Below, piece after piece: positions 44,243 through 51,991 of a stretch of DNA of 64,000 bases. Within the stretch, counting starts at the first letter, position 1; every line of letters begins with the position of its first letter. A program made the position numbers and the translations under genes. Under the pieces are notes generated by a model that was not told the origin of the DNA, searched no databases, and worked only from the letters and a program-made list of their open reading frames with translations. The stretch is taken from the NCBI GenBank assembly GCA_019637155.1, contig JAHBWE010000013.1:276123-340122 (forward strand), in the 5' to 3' direction. This DNA comes from Labilithrix sp. GTDB taxonomy: Bacteria; Myxococcota_A; Polyangia; Polyangiales; Polyangiaceae.

Positions 44243-44968
44243 ATGCGTTTGAAGGACAAGGTCGCTCTCGTCACCGGCGCGAGCCGCGGAATCGGCTTCG
44301 CGAGCTCGGTCGCGCTCGCGAAGGAGGGCGCGACGATCGTGGGCACCGCGCGCACGGCGAAGGACCTCGAGGCGCTCGAGAAGCAGGTCACGTCCGCGGG
44401 CGGGAAGGCGAAGATGTTCGCCGGCGACGCGACGAAGAGCGCCGACGTCGCGGCGGCGGTGAAGGGGACGATCGACGCATTCGGGCGCATCGATATTCTC
44501 GTCAATAACGTCGGAATCGGTGGATACCGCCCGTTCCTCGACTGGACGGAGGAGGACTACGACCGGATCATGGCGACGAACGCGAAGTCGACGTGGCTCT
44601 TCTCGAAGGAGGTCATCCCGCACATGCTGAAGCAGGGCGGCGGCAACATCGTGAACCTCTCGAGCGTCGCCGGCCTCCAGGGGTATCCGAGCGAGGGGAT
44701 CTACTGCATGTCGAAGTTCGCGCAGGTCGCGCTCGCGCAGTCGCTCGATCGCGAGTTTTACCAGAAGAACATCAAGGTGAGCCTCGTCTGCCCCGGAGGG
44801 GTCGAGACCCACTTCGCGATCGGCGACGGCCGCACCTACGACGGCGCGAACATGAAGGGCTTCTCGACCGCGGAGGACGTCGCGGAGGCGGTCGTCCTCG
44901 CCGTCCTCCCGCGCGATCGCACCCGCGTCGTGAACGTGATCCTCCGCCCGATGAACGAGATGACGTGA
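44243..44968 (+). CDS. short-chain dehydrogenase/reductase
   Basis: The 241-residue enzyme begins MRLKDKVALVTGASRGIG with the TGxxxGxG NAD(P) motif. NNVG stands where NNAG is usual, and the catalytic Ser and Tyr-x-x-x-Lys lie in NLSSVAGLQGYPSEGIYCMS followed by KF. ATG 44243 is chosen because GGAGG lies five bases upstream; an in-frame GTG at 44231 would include that site. SDR enzymes of this size reduce ketones or oxidise alcohols, and FabG is a possible but unproved role. Its stop overlaps the next gene by four bases. Confidence 0.9.
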   Translation: MRLKDKVALVTGASRGIGFASSVALAKEGATIVGTARTAKDLEALEKQVTSAGGKAKMFAGDATKSADVAAAVKGTIDAFGRIDILVNNVGIGGYRPFLDWTEEDYDRIMATNAKSTWLFSKEVIPHMLKQGGGNIVNLSSVAGLQGYPSEGIYCMSKFAQVALAQSLDREFYQKNIKVSLVCPGGVETHFAIGDGRTYDGANMKGFSTAEDVAEAVVLAVLPRDRTRVVNVILRPMNEMT

Positions 44969-45759
44969 GACGACGGCTCGCTTCCTTCTTCTTCGCCGCG
45001 GCCGTGCTCGCAGCGTGCAAGTCCGCGCGCCCGCCCGAGGCGAAGCCGGCGTGGTGCGAGCGCGTCCGCGCGACGGCGGACGCGAGCGGCGATCTCACCG
45101 GCCGGGAGAACACGGCCGAGCGCGTGCTCAAGGTGAAGAAGGACATCCAGATCGAGGCGCTCGGCTGCGGCGCCGGCTGGGTCGGGGTCGGGTACGACCC
45201 GATCATGTCCGCCGTCGTCGCGGGCCGCGAGCTCCCCGCCGGGCCGGGCCTCGTCGATCCGAACGATCGCGCGCACACGCTCATCGTGTTCCTGAGCGGC
45301 GACGCGCCGCTCCCGGTCGCGAACCCGCTCTACGTCGACGGCGTGCGCGTCTACTTCATCGGCGACGAGCTCACGCCGCCGCGACCGGAGCAGCCGGTCC
45401 CGGAGACCGCGGCGCCCCCTGCGCCGAGCCGCGGCGCGTGGTGCCGCGACGTGCCGCTCACGGCCGATCCGGCGGGGGACGAGACGGGGAAGAGCAACAC
45501 GCAGGAGCGCGTGCTCTACGTGAAGAACAAGATCCAGAGCGCGATGCTCGCGTGCGCGGGCGTGAACGGCATCAGCATGACGCCGGCCGACGCGGCGCGC
45601 GCGGTCCTCGAGGGCAAGCCGCCGCTCGAGAAGGCGGTCGACCCGAACGCGCCCGTCTACGCGATCACGGTCGCGCTCGACAACGACGCGCCGAAGCCGG
45701 TCGCGAACCCGCTCTTCATCGAGGGCGTCCGCGTCTACTTCCTCGTCGGCCGGCTCTGA
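44965..45759 (+). CDS. lipoprotein made of two copies of an unassigned ~100-residue domain
   Basis: From GTG 44965 (GTGA overlap with the SDR gene) the product starts VRRRLASFFFAAAVLAAC, a lipoprotein signal. Two repeats follow, about 30-135 and 155-260. Both share WC-x2-V-x2-TAD-x2-GD-x-TG-x2-NT-x-ERVL-x-VK, a Cys near residue 35 of each unit, VDPN, and DAP-x-PVANPL-x3-GVRVYF. The Trp-Cys at the head and the later Cys may form a disulfide. A Pro/Ala linker (PETAAPPAPSRG) joins the units. I know no domain with this pattern. It ends 10 bases from the convergent folD gene. Confidence 0.72.
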   Translation: MRRRLASFFFAAAVLAACKSARPPEAKPAWCERVRATADASGDLTGRENTAERVLKVKKDIQIEALGCGAGWVGVGYDPIMSAVVAGRELPAGPGLVDPNDRAHTLIVFLSGDAPLPVANPLYVDGVRVYFIGDELTPPRPEQPVPETAAPPAPSRGAWCRDVPLTADPAGDETGKSNTQERVLYVKNKIQSAMLACAGVNGISMTPADAARAVLEGKPPLEKAVDPNAPVYAITVALDNDAPKPVANPLFIEGVRVYFLVGRL

Positions 45760-45769
45760 TCGGCTCTCG

Positions 45770-46651
45770 TCAGCTCTCGTCGCCGAGGCGCTGCTTCGCC
45801 GCGAGGAGCGTGTTCTCGAGGAGGCACGCGATCGTCATCGGGCCGACGCCGCCGGGGACGGGCGTGATCGCGCCGGCGCGCTCGGCCGCCTCGGCGTAGG
45901 CGACGTCGCCGACGAGCTTGGTCTTCGCCGGATCGTCGGGGCGCGCGACGCGGTTCATGCCGACGTCGATCACGGTCGCGCCCGGCTTCACCCAGTCGCC
46001 CTTCACCATCTCGGCGCGGCCGACCGCGACGACGAGCACGTCGGCCTCGCGGCACACCGCGGCGAGGTCCTTCGTCTTCGAGTGCGCGATCGTCACCGTC
46101 GCGTTCGCCTGGAGGAGGAGCTGTCCCATCGGCTTGCCGACGATGTTCGATCGGCCGACGACGACCGCGCGCGCGCCTTCGAGCTTCGTCCCCGCGAGCG
46201 CGATGAGCTTCATCGATCCGCGCGGCGTGCACGGCACGAGCGCAGGGCGCCCCGACGCGAGGAGGCCCGCGTTGGTGGGGTGGAAGCCGTCGACGTCCTT
46301 GTCCGCGCGCACGGCGTCGAGGACACGTTGCTCTTTGATCTGCTTCGGCAGCGGGAGCTGGACCAGGATGCCGTCCACCGTGTCGTCGCCGTTCAGGCGA
46401 TCGAGGAGGGCGAGGAGATCGCTCTCGGTGGTGGAGCCGGGCAGGGTGTGGAGCTTGCCGCGGATCCCGACCTCGAGCGCGGCCTTCTCTTTGTTGCGGG
46501 TGTAGACCTGGCTCGCCGGATCGTCGCCGACGAGCACGACCTCGAGGCCGGGCGCGCGCCCGTGCTTCGCGACGAACGACTGAACGCCCTTCGCGACGTC
46601 GGCGCGAACGGACTCTGCGAGCTTCTTCCCATCGAGGATCGTGGCGGCCAT
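45770..46651 (-). CDS. folD: bifunctional methylenetetrahydrofolate dehydrogenase/cyclohydrolase
   Basis: The 293-residue protein is a full-length FolD. It has the substrate Lys in YTRNKEKAALEVGI, the QLPLPKQI motif, DKDVDGFHPTNAG, VVVGRSNIVGKPM for NADP binding, and the terminal PVPGGVGPMTIACLLENT. It interconverts methylene-, methenyl- and formyl-tetrahydrofolate in the cytosol. The gene stands alone between two lipoprotein genes. Length and motifs leave little doubt. Confidence 0.95.
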   Translation of the reverse strand: MAATILDGKKLAESVRADVAKGVQSFVAKHGRAPGLEVVLVGDDPASQVYTRNKEKAALEVGIRGKLHTLPGSTTESDLLALLDRLNGDDTVDGILVQLPLPKQIKEQRVLDAVRADKDVDGFHPTNAGLLASGRPALVPCTPRGSMKLIALAGTKLEGARAVVVGRSNIVGKPMGQLLLQANATVTIAHSKTKDLAAVCREADVLVVAVGRAEMVKGDWVKPGATVIDVGMNRVARPDDPAKTKLVGDVAYAEAAERAGAITPVPGGVGPMTIACLLENTLLAAKQRLGDES

Positions 46652-46673
46652 CGCCGCGCACTCTAGTCGCTCG

Positions 46674-47381
46674 TCACTTCAGCGTCAGCACGATGTCGTC
46701 GACGACGAGGCAGTGGCCCGGGCCGGCTTGCTGCATGCCGACGCGCGCGGTCACGCCGGCGCCGGCGGTGACGCTCGCGCCGCCGTTCTGCGCGAACGCG
46801 ACCGACGTGAACTCGGCGCCGACGCTGCGCGAGATGGCGCTGTTGTTCCCGCCGGACCGAACGCCCACCGTCGCGGAGGACGGTCCGCTCTCGCTCCAGC
46901 GCCGCGCGAACATCGCGACGGCGGCCTTGCCCGCGCGCGGCGCGGCGACGGTGCGCTCGAGGAAGACGTCGCCGCCCGTCGTCGCGCAGATCATGCACGA
47001 GCCGCCGCCCGCGGAGTGTGTCTCCGGCAGCGCGTTGACGATCCCGGCGCCGGTGAGCGTCCAGTCGTTGCAGCCGCTCGCGAACGTCTCGTCGAGGAGG
47101 GGAGCGTCGGCGGGGTCGGGGGTGCCGGAGGACGAGGACGATGAAGACGACGATGACGACGATGTCGATGAGGTCGATGAAGACGTGGAGCTTCCTCCGG
47201 ACGAGGAGCCGGACGACGCCGACGATCCCGGCGGCGCGCTCCCGGAGGAGCTCGACGCGGACGTCGAGGTGGTGGCGTCGGTCGTGTCGCCGCCGCTGTA
47301 GCCGTCGAGGTCCGTCGTCACCGAGCACGCGAGCGCGAGCGCCGCGACGACCGTGACGAGGGAGCCCGCGACGAGGCGCAC
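46674..47381 (-). CDS. Ser-rich lipoprotein, 235 residues
   Basis: The GTG 47381 product has a lipoprotein signal (VVAALALAC, Cys19). Residues 35-85 are a low-complexity Ser/Gly/Thr tract, possibly a glycosylated or flexible wall linker. The C-terminal 145 residues look like a beta-jellyroll carbohydrate-binding-like module, with CNDWTLTG, GSCMICATTGGDVFLER and a final CLVVDDIVLTL. The family is not recognised. It follows the parB gene with only 4 bases between. Confidence 0.65.
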   Translation of the reverse strand: MRLVAGSLVTVVAALALACSVTTDLDGYSGGDTTDATTSTSASSSSGSAPPGSSASSGSSSGGSSTSSSTSSTSSSSSSSSSSSSGTPDPADAPLLDETFASGCNDWTLTGAGIVNALPETHSAGGGSCMICATTGGDVFLERTVAAPRAGKAAVAMFARRWSESGPSSATVGVRSGGNNSAISRSVGAEFTSVAFAQNGGASVTAGAGVTARVGMQQAGPGHCLVVDDIVLTLK

Positions 47382-47385
47382 CCGT

Positions 47386-48300
47386 TCAGCTTAGCTTGAA
47401 GACGCGGGCGAGGATGCGATCGAGGTGGTCGAGGTCTTCGTAGGGAATGGTGACCTCACCCTTGCTCCCGTCGGCGCTCTTGGGAGCGAGGACCACCTTG
47501 GTGCCGGCCGCGCGCGTCATGCGCTGCTCGAGGTCGCGGACCGCGGCGGTCTTCCCCGGCGCCTTGCCGCCGCCGGCCTTGCCGCCTTTCTTCGCGCCGC
47601 GGACGAGGGCCTCGGCGGCGCGGACGTTGAGGCGTCCGCGGACGACCTTTTCCGCGAGATCTTCGATCTTCCCGGGATCCGCGCCGAGGAGCGCGCGCGC
47701 GTGGCCCTCGGTGAGGTCGCCGGCGATGACGCGCGATCGCACGCTCGGGGGGAGCTTCAGGAGGCGGAGCGAGTTCGCGATCGTGGTGCGGTCCTTGCCG
47801 AGCCGGGTCGCGAGGGCTTCTTGGGTGTAGCCGTGCTCCTTGACGAGGCGGTCGAACGACTCGGCGAGCTCGACGGGGTTCAGATCCTCGCGCTGGACGT
47901 TCTCGATGATCGCGAGCTCGAAGGCGTACTTCGGCGTGACGTCCTTCACGACGACGAGGACGTCCTTGAGGCCCGCTTTCTGCGACGCGCGCCACCGCCG
48001 CTCGCCGGCGATGATCTCGAACTTCTCCTGGTTCGGGATGCGGCGGACGACGAGGGGCTCGAGGACGCCGTGCTCCTTGATCGACGCGGCGAGCTCCTCG
48101 AGCTTCTCCTTCGCGAAGTGCTGGCGCGGCTGTCCCTTCTGCGGGACGAGCTTCTCGATCGGGACGGTGAAGACCGTGCGGTCGCCGTTGTCGGTGCGGC
48201 TCGTCTTCTCGGCGTTGCGCGGCGGCGCGGAGGGGAGGAGCGCGTCGAGGCCGCGTCCGAGCGCGCGCGGCTTCGTGGGTGCGGGCTTCGCCGCCGCCAT
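47386..48300 (-). CDS. parB: chromosome-partitioning protein ParB
   Basis: The 304-residue protein has an N-terminal linker (RALGRGLDALLP), the CTP-binding ParB/Spo0J core with GQPRQHF, ERRWRASQKAG and IIENVQREDLNP, then a helix-turn-helix (YTQEALATRLGKDRTTIANSL), and a C-terminal dimerisation region. It binds parS and spreads as a clamp to organise the origin region. Its ATG overlaps the parA stop by one base (TGATG). No convincing parS palindrome was found in the window, so the centromere may lie elsewhere. Confidence 0.95.
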   Translation of the reverse strand: MAAAKPAPTKPRALGRGLDALLPSAPPRNAEKTSRTDNGDRTVFTVPIEKLVPQKGQPRQHFAKEKLEELAASIKEHGVLEPLVVRRIPNQEKFEIIAGERRWRASQKAGLKDVLVVVKDVTPKYAFELAIIENVQREDLNPVELAESFDRLVKEHGYTQEALATRLGKDRTTIANSLRLLKLPPSVRSRVIAGDLTEGHARALLGADPGKIEDLAEKVVRGRLNVRAAEALVRGAKKGGKAGGGKAPGKTAAVRDLEQRMTRAAGTKVVLAPKSADGSKGEVTIPYEDLDHLDRILARVFKLS

Positions 48301-49112
48301 CAACGCGCCGCCTTCTTCTTCGGCGTGGAGGTCGCGCCGCGCTTGTGGCGGGAGAGGAGCTCCTTCGCGAGCGCGAGGTAGCCCTGCGCGCCCTTCGACG
48401 AGGCGTCGTAGAGGAGGACGGGCTTGCCGTGGGAGGGGGCCTCGGAGAGGCGGACGTTGCGCGGGATGACGGCGTCGAACACGAAGAAGTGCTTCTTCAC
48501 CTCGTCCGCGACCTGGTGCGCGAGGTTGTTGCGCGGGTCGAACATCGTGAGGACGACGCCAAGGACGTCGAGGTCCTTGTTCATGCCGTTCTTCACGCGA
48601 TCGATCGTGGCCATCAGGTGGGTGAGGCCTTCGAGCGCGAAGTACTCGCACTGGAGCGGGACGAGGACGGAGCTCGTCGCCGCGAGCGCGTTGAGCGTGA
48701 GGAGGCCGAGCGACGGCGGGCAGTCGATGAAGACGTAGTCGTAGTCGCCGAGCACCGGGTCGAGCGCGTCCTTCAGCTTCGTGGCGCGCTTCGGATCGTC
48801 GACGAGCTCGATCTCCGCGGCGACGAGGTCCTGCGTCGCGGGGGCGACGAAGAGGGTAGGGACGTCGGTCTGCACGACGACGTCGGCGAGCTCGGACTGT
48901 CCGATGAGGACGTCGTAGACCGTGCGCTCCTGCGTGCCCGGTCGCACGCCGACCGCGGAGCTCGCGTTGCCTTGCGGGTCCATGTCGACGAGGAGCGTCC
49001 GCCGCTCCGCCGCGGCGACGCTCGCGGCGAGGTTCACCGCGGTCGTCGTCTTCCCGACGCCGCCCTTCTGGTTGACGACGCAGATGACGTGGCAGTCGCT
49101 TCGCTGACGCAT
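48300..49112 (-). CDS. parA: chromosome-partitioning ATPase ParA
   Basis: The 270-residue protein carries the deviant Walker A motif KGGVGKTT at 16-23, switch DMDPQGNAS and DYDYVFIDCPPSLG for Walker B, with the late PRNVRLSEAPSHGKP block. It is a short, chromosomal-type ParA with a short N-terminus and a basic tail (HKRGATSTPKKKAAR). ATP-bound dimers coat the nucleoid and move ParB-parS complexes. The usual gidAB or oriC neighbours are not next to it here. The upstream region is repeat-filled. Confidence 0.95.
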   Translation of the reverse strand: MRQRSDCHVICVVNQKGGVGKTTTAVNLAASVAAAERRTLLVDMDPQGNASSAVGVRPGTQERTVYDVLIGQSELADVVVQTDVPTLFVAPATQDLVAAEIELVDDPKRATKLKDALDPVLGDYDYVFIDCPPSLGLLTLNALAATSSVLVPLQCEYFALEGLTHLMATIDRVKNGMNKDLDVLGVVLTMFDPRNNLAHQVADEVKKHFFVFDAVIPRNVRLSEAPSHGKPVLLYDASSKGAQGYLALAKELLSRHKRGATSTPKKKAAR

Positions 49113-49260
49113 GCCGGAGGGCCGAGAGGTTTAGACCGTCCACGAAAATCGCGAACGCTTTTTTGGACGCGCCCCTCCCGCGATGTAGGGTGTACCCAGA
49201 TGTAGGCAAACGTAGGCGCCGCCAAGGGGCGGAGCGCGTTGCGCCCAAGGAGTCAGCCAT

Positions 49261-49616
49261 GCAGGGAAGCGAGCCGGGCCCCCGCGAAAGCGGCCGCCCC
49301 AGCGGTTGCGAAGCACCCCCCGCCCCCGGGCCCCATGTCCACGGGGTTGGGCCCGTGCAGGGAAGCGAGCCGGGCCCCCGCGAAAGCGGCCGCCCCAGCG
49401 GTCGCGAAGCACCCTCCACCTTCGGGCCCCATGTCCACGGGGTTGGGCCTGGGCCCGTGCAGGGAAGCGAGCCGGGCCCCCGCGAAAGCGGCCGCCCCAG
49501 CGGTTGCGAAGCAACCCCCGTCTTCGGGGGCCGTGTTCGCGGGGTGGGGGTGTCGGGGGCGAAGCCCCTGACCATGAGTGGAGTGGGGGTGTCGGGGGCG
49601 AAGCCCCTGACCATGA
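49261..49616 (+). repeat. tandem array of a ~96-102-base unit ending in two GCGAAGC hairpins
   Basis: Three direct copies start at 49261, 49357 and 49459; each has GCAGGGAAGCGAGCC, a CGGCCGCCCCAGCGG block, a GCGAAGC core and, in the first two, CCATGTCCACGGGG. The second is six bases longer. The third passes into a CCCCCG/CGGGGG hairpin and then two identical 34-base copies (49544-49577 and 49583-49616) of the GTCGGGG-type hairpin. The final copy contains the ATG of the next gene. Left of the array, 49113-49260, the sequence has three TGTAGG units (49192-49217) and no coding signal. Confidence 0.85.
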
Positions 49617-49792
49617 TGAAAGACATCCTCGCCGCGTCCAGCGACGAGAGCACCGATCGCATCCTCGCCGCGGCCTTCTTTCGCAAGCGTCCGCTCCAGG
49701 CGGGGACGACTCCGAACGTGATCCTTCTCGCGGACCGGAAGCGGCCGCGGGTGACGACGACGACGACCAGCTTTCTTGGAGGCGACCGATGA
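49613..49792 (+). CDS. tiny protein of unknown function, 59 residues
   Basis: The start ATGATG sits at the end of the last repeat copy. The protein MMKDILAASSDESTDRILAA continues with FFRKRPLQAG, VILLADRKRPRV, and a Thr run before GGDR. Third-position GC is high after the start. The TGA is overlapped by the next ATG (ATGA, 49789-49792), so the pair is translationally coupled, which supports both as real genes. It is amphipathic and basic. No family recognised. Confidence 0.65.
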   Translation: MMKDILAASSDESTDRILAAAFFRKRPLQAGTTPNVILLADRKRPRVTTTTTSFLGGDR

Positions 49793-49974
49793 CTGTTCCG
49801 AAGAGCTACCGCAGCATGCAGGAATTCGAGCGCGAGGCCATCCGCCCCGACTTGAAGTACGGCTTCTCGCTCGACGATTTGATGCAAGACACGACCTTCG
49901 AGGGCTCCGACCTGCTCTTCGACGACACGGTCGACGAGTACGACCCGGATCAAGAAGACGACGACGATTACTGA
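49789..49974 (+). CDS. small highly acidic protein, 61 residues
   Basis: The ATG is preceded by TTGGAGG with six bases spacing, a strong ribosome site. MTVPKSYRSMQEFEREAIRP is followed by KYGFSLDDLMQDTTFEGSDL and a tail of Asp and Glu ending DQEDDDDY. The N-terminal half could fold as a helix that binds a partner, and the tail is probably disordered. It sits next to the parAB genes on the opposite strand. No known family; the charge pattern resembles small adaptor or DNA-mimic proteins, which is speculative. Confidence 0.72.
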   Translation: MTVPKSYRSMQEFEREAIRPDLKYGFSLDDLMQDTTFEGSDLLFDDTVDEYDPDQEDDDDY

Positions 49975-50011
49975 GGACGGCTCTGCCCCTCACGGCCGCT
50001 TAGACTTCTTC

Positions 50012-50062
50012 GCTTGAACGACTGCCCTGGGGCCTCTTGCCCGGGGCTTTCGTGTTTCAAGC
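50012..50062. terminator. bidirectional terminator-like hairpin
   Basis: GCTTGAA at 50012 pairs with TTCAAGC at 50056, and inside it CCCTGGG pairs with CCCGGGG through one G-T wobble around a GCCTCTTG loop. CTTTCGTGTTT follows on the plus side. It lies between the end of the acidic-protein gene and the convergent gene at 50057 and overlaps the latter's stop, so it can end both transcripts. Confidence 0.7.
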
Positions 50063-50533
50063 GGCCTTGGTGAAGTGCGGGGTCGCCATCATGAGCTCGG
50101 CGCGGATCTGGCCGAACGCGCGCGCCATCTCGCGCGTCACCGGGTTCGCCTCCGCCCTCTCCGTCAGGAGCGGGCCCGCGATGACGTCGAGCGCGTCGAG
50201 CGCGCGCGGCGCGAGGGAGCAAAGCCGCATCGTCTCCTCCGCCGGCGGGAGGTCCCGCTGCTCGTTCCGTTCGAGCTCGCGCGCGAGGAACGCGCAGTAG
50301 GCGCCGAGGTCCTCGACCAGGTCGGAGCCCGCGCTCTCCCAGAGGGCGGTCGCGGCGTCGACGACCGCCCGCTCGAGCGGATCCCACACCGACGTCGCGC
50401 CGTTCTTGCGGCTCGCGCGGAGCACGCGGCGCTCGCCGAAGGAGCGCAGGGTCATGTGGTCGATGCGCTCGCGGAGGAGCTCGCGCGAAGGGTGGGCCGG
50501 CGGAGGGGCGGTCGTGGCGGTGACATCGGACAT
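50057..50533 (-). CDS. hypothetical protein, 158 residues
   Basis: The protein is soluble and largely helical: RELLRERIDHMTLRSFGERR near the start, then ERAVVDAATALWESAGSDLV, LGAYCAFLARELERNE, and a C-terminal MARAFGQIRAELMMATPHFT. No signal peptide or membrane segment. Third-position GC supports coding. No family recognised. It is divergent from the trigger factor gene with about 110 bases between. Confidence 0.65.
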   Translation of the reverse strand: MSDVTATTAPPPAHPSRELLRERIDHMTLRSFGERRVLRASRKNGATSVWDPLERAVVDAATALWESAGSDLVEDLGAYCAFLARELERNEQRDLPPAEETMRLCSLAPRALDALDVIAGPLLTERAEANPVTREMARAFGQIRAELMMATPHFTKAA

Positions 50534-50601
50534 GATGGCCGAGGTCGATGCGAGCGGCGTGCCGAGCGGCGAGCGTCACGAACATGACGGGGCGGGAAGC
50601 C

Positions 50602-50630
50602 TTGAACCCCCCACCGCCTGTAGATATGGT
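50602..50630 (+). promoter_or_regulatory. possible sigma-70-type promoter of the trigger factor gene
   Basis: TTGAAC at 50602-50607 and TATGGT at 50625-50630 are separated by 17 bases. The start codon at 50643 would be only about six bases from the transcript start, so the messenger would be nearly leaderless; there is indeed no ribosome site before the ATG. Confidence 0.3.
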
Positions 50631-50642
50631 GGCGCCCTCACA

Positions 50643-51986
50643 ATGGAAGTCACTGTCAACCGCATCTCTCCCGTCGTCATGGAGCTCTCGGTCCAGATCC
50701 CGGCCGACGCCGTGAAGTCGCAAGTCGACAAGGCCTATCTGACGCTCGGGAAGAAGGCCCACGTGAAAGGGTTCCGTCCGGGCAAGGCGCCGCGTGACGT
50801 GCTCTCGCGCCTCTTCGGCGCTCAGGTCGCGAACGACGTCGCGAACCAGATCGTCAACGACACGCTGCCGCGCGTGCTCTCGGACAAGAACCTGACGCCG
50901 GTGAACCAGCCGTCGGTCGAGCCGACGGAGGCCTTCGATCCGAAGAAGGCGTTCAGCTACAAGGCGACGTTCGAGGTCCAGCCCGACATCGAGGACGTGA
51001 AGTACGAGGGCTTCGAGCTCTTCAAGCCCAAGGTCGAGGTGCCGGACGAGGCGCTCGACAAGGAGCTCGAGGCGCTCCGCACGCGCAACGCCGCGCTCAA
51101 GGCGCCGGAGCCCGCGCGTCCGGCGAAGAAGGGCGACGTCGTCACGATCGACTTCACGCTCGGCGTCGACGGCAAGGAAGTGAAGGACGGCGGCGGCCAG
51201 GGCGTGCAGCTCGAGCTCGGCGCGGGCCAGGCGCTCCCCGAGATCGACGGCGCGCTCGACGGCAAGAGCGCCGGCGACAAGGTCACGGTCGAGCACACCT
51301 TCGCCGCCGACCACCCGCGCGACGACTTCCGCGGCAAGAAGGGCTCCTTCGACATCACGGTGTCGGACATCAAGGAGCGCGTCCCGCCGAACCTCGACGA
51401 CGAGTTCGCGAAGGACCTCGGCTTCGACACGCTCATCGCGCTCCGCGCCGACGTGCACACCAAGCTCGAGAAGGCGTTCAAGGACCGCGCCGAGACGGCG
51501 GTCGCCGAGCAGATCGTGCAGAAGCTCAACGAGCAGAACCCCTGCGACGTCCCGCCCTCGCTCGTCGAGCAGCAGTGCCGGATCATGGAGCAGGAGGTCG
51601 TGATGCAGGCGCGCCGCGCGGGGCAGCGCTTCACGAAGGAGCAGGCGCAGACCCTCCACGACGCGATCCACAAGGACGCGGAGCGGAAGGTGCGCGCCGG
51701 CCTCCTCATGGCCGCGATCGCGAAGAAGAACGAGTTCAAGGTCACGGACGAGGACCTCGAGAAGGGCATGCAAGAGCTTGCGGCCGAGACGGGGAAGAAC
51801 GTCGCCAAGCTCCGCGCCGAGTATCGCGAGAAGTCGAAGCGTGACATCCTCATCGGCATGATCCTCGAGGACAAGATCCTCGACTTCATCGAGGCGAAGT
51901 CGAAGATCACGGAAGGCGACCCGCCCGCGGCGGCGCCGGCATCCGAGTCCAAGGACTCCAAGGACGAAGAGAAGAAGGAAGGTTGA
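50643..51986 (+). CDS. tig: trigger factor
   Basis: The 447-residue protein has the three-domain order of trigger factor: ribosome-binding N-domain with the signature FRPGKAPRDVL (TF motif), a peptidyl-prolyl isomerase domain (KKGDVVTIDFTLGVDGKEV to SFDITVSDIKERVPP), and a helical C-domain. A Ser/Lys/Asp/Glu-rich tail (ASESKDSKDEEKKEG) follows. It binds nascent chains at the ribosome exit. The gene starts the tig-clpP-clpX block; clpP begins within a few bases of its stop. Confidence 0.95.
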   Translation: MEVTVNRISPVVMELSVQIPADAVKSQVDKAYLTLGKKAHVKGFRPGKAPRDVLSRLFGAQVANDVANQIVNDTLPRVLSDKNLTPVNQPSVEPTEAFDPKKAFSYKATFEVQPDIEDVKYEGFELFKPKVEVPDEALDKELEALRTRNAALKAPEPARPAKKGDVVTIDFTLGVDGKEVKDGGGQGVQLELGAGQALPEIDGALDGKSAGDKVTVEHTFAADHPRDDFRGKKGSFDITVSDIKERVPPNLDDEFAKDLGFDTLIALRADVHTKLEKAFKDRAETAVAEQIVQKLNEQNPCDVPPSLVEQQCRIMEQEVVMQARRAGQRFTKEQAQTLHDAIHKDAERKVRAGLLMAAIAKKNEFKVTDEDLEKGMQELAAETGKNVAKLRAEYREKSKRDILIGMILEDKILDFIEAKSKITEGDPPAAAPASESKDSKDEEKKEG

Positions 51987-51991
51987 TCGCG

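Noticed and set aside
49192..49217. Three TGTAGG units upstream of parA, also seen near 11285 as ATGTAGG
   Set aside because: Short and imperfect; chance similarity cannot be excluded without genome counts.
49261..49460. Array of regular repeats considered as a CRISPR
   Set aside because: Units are ~100 bases, internally structured and without unique spacers between short repeats.
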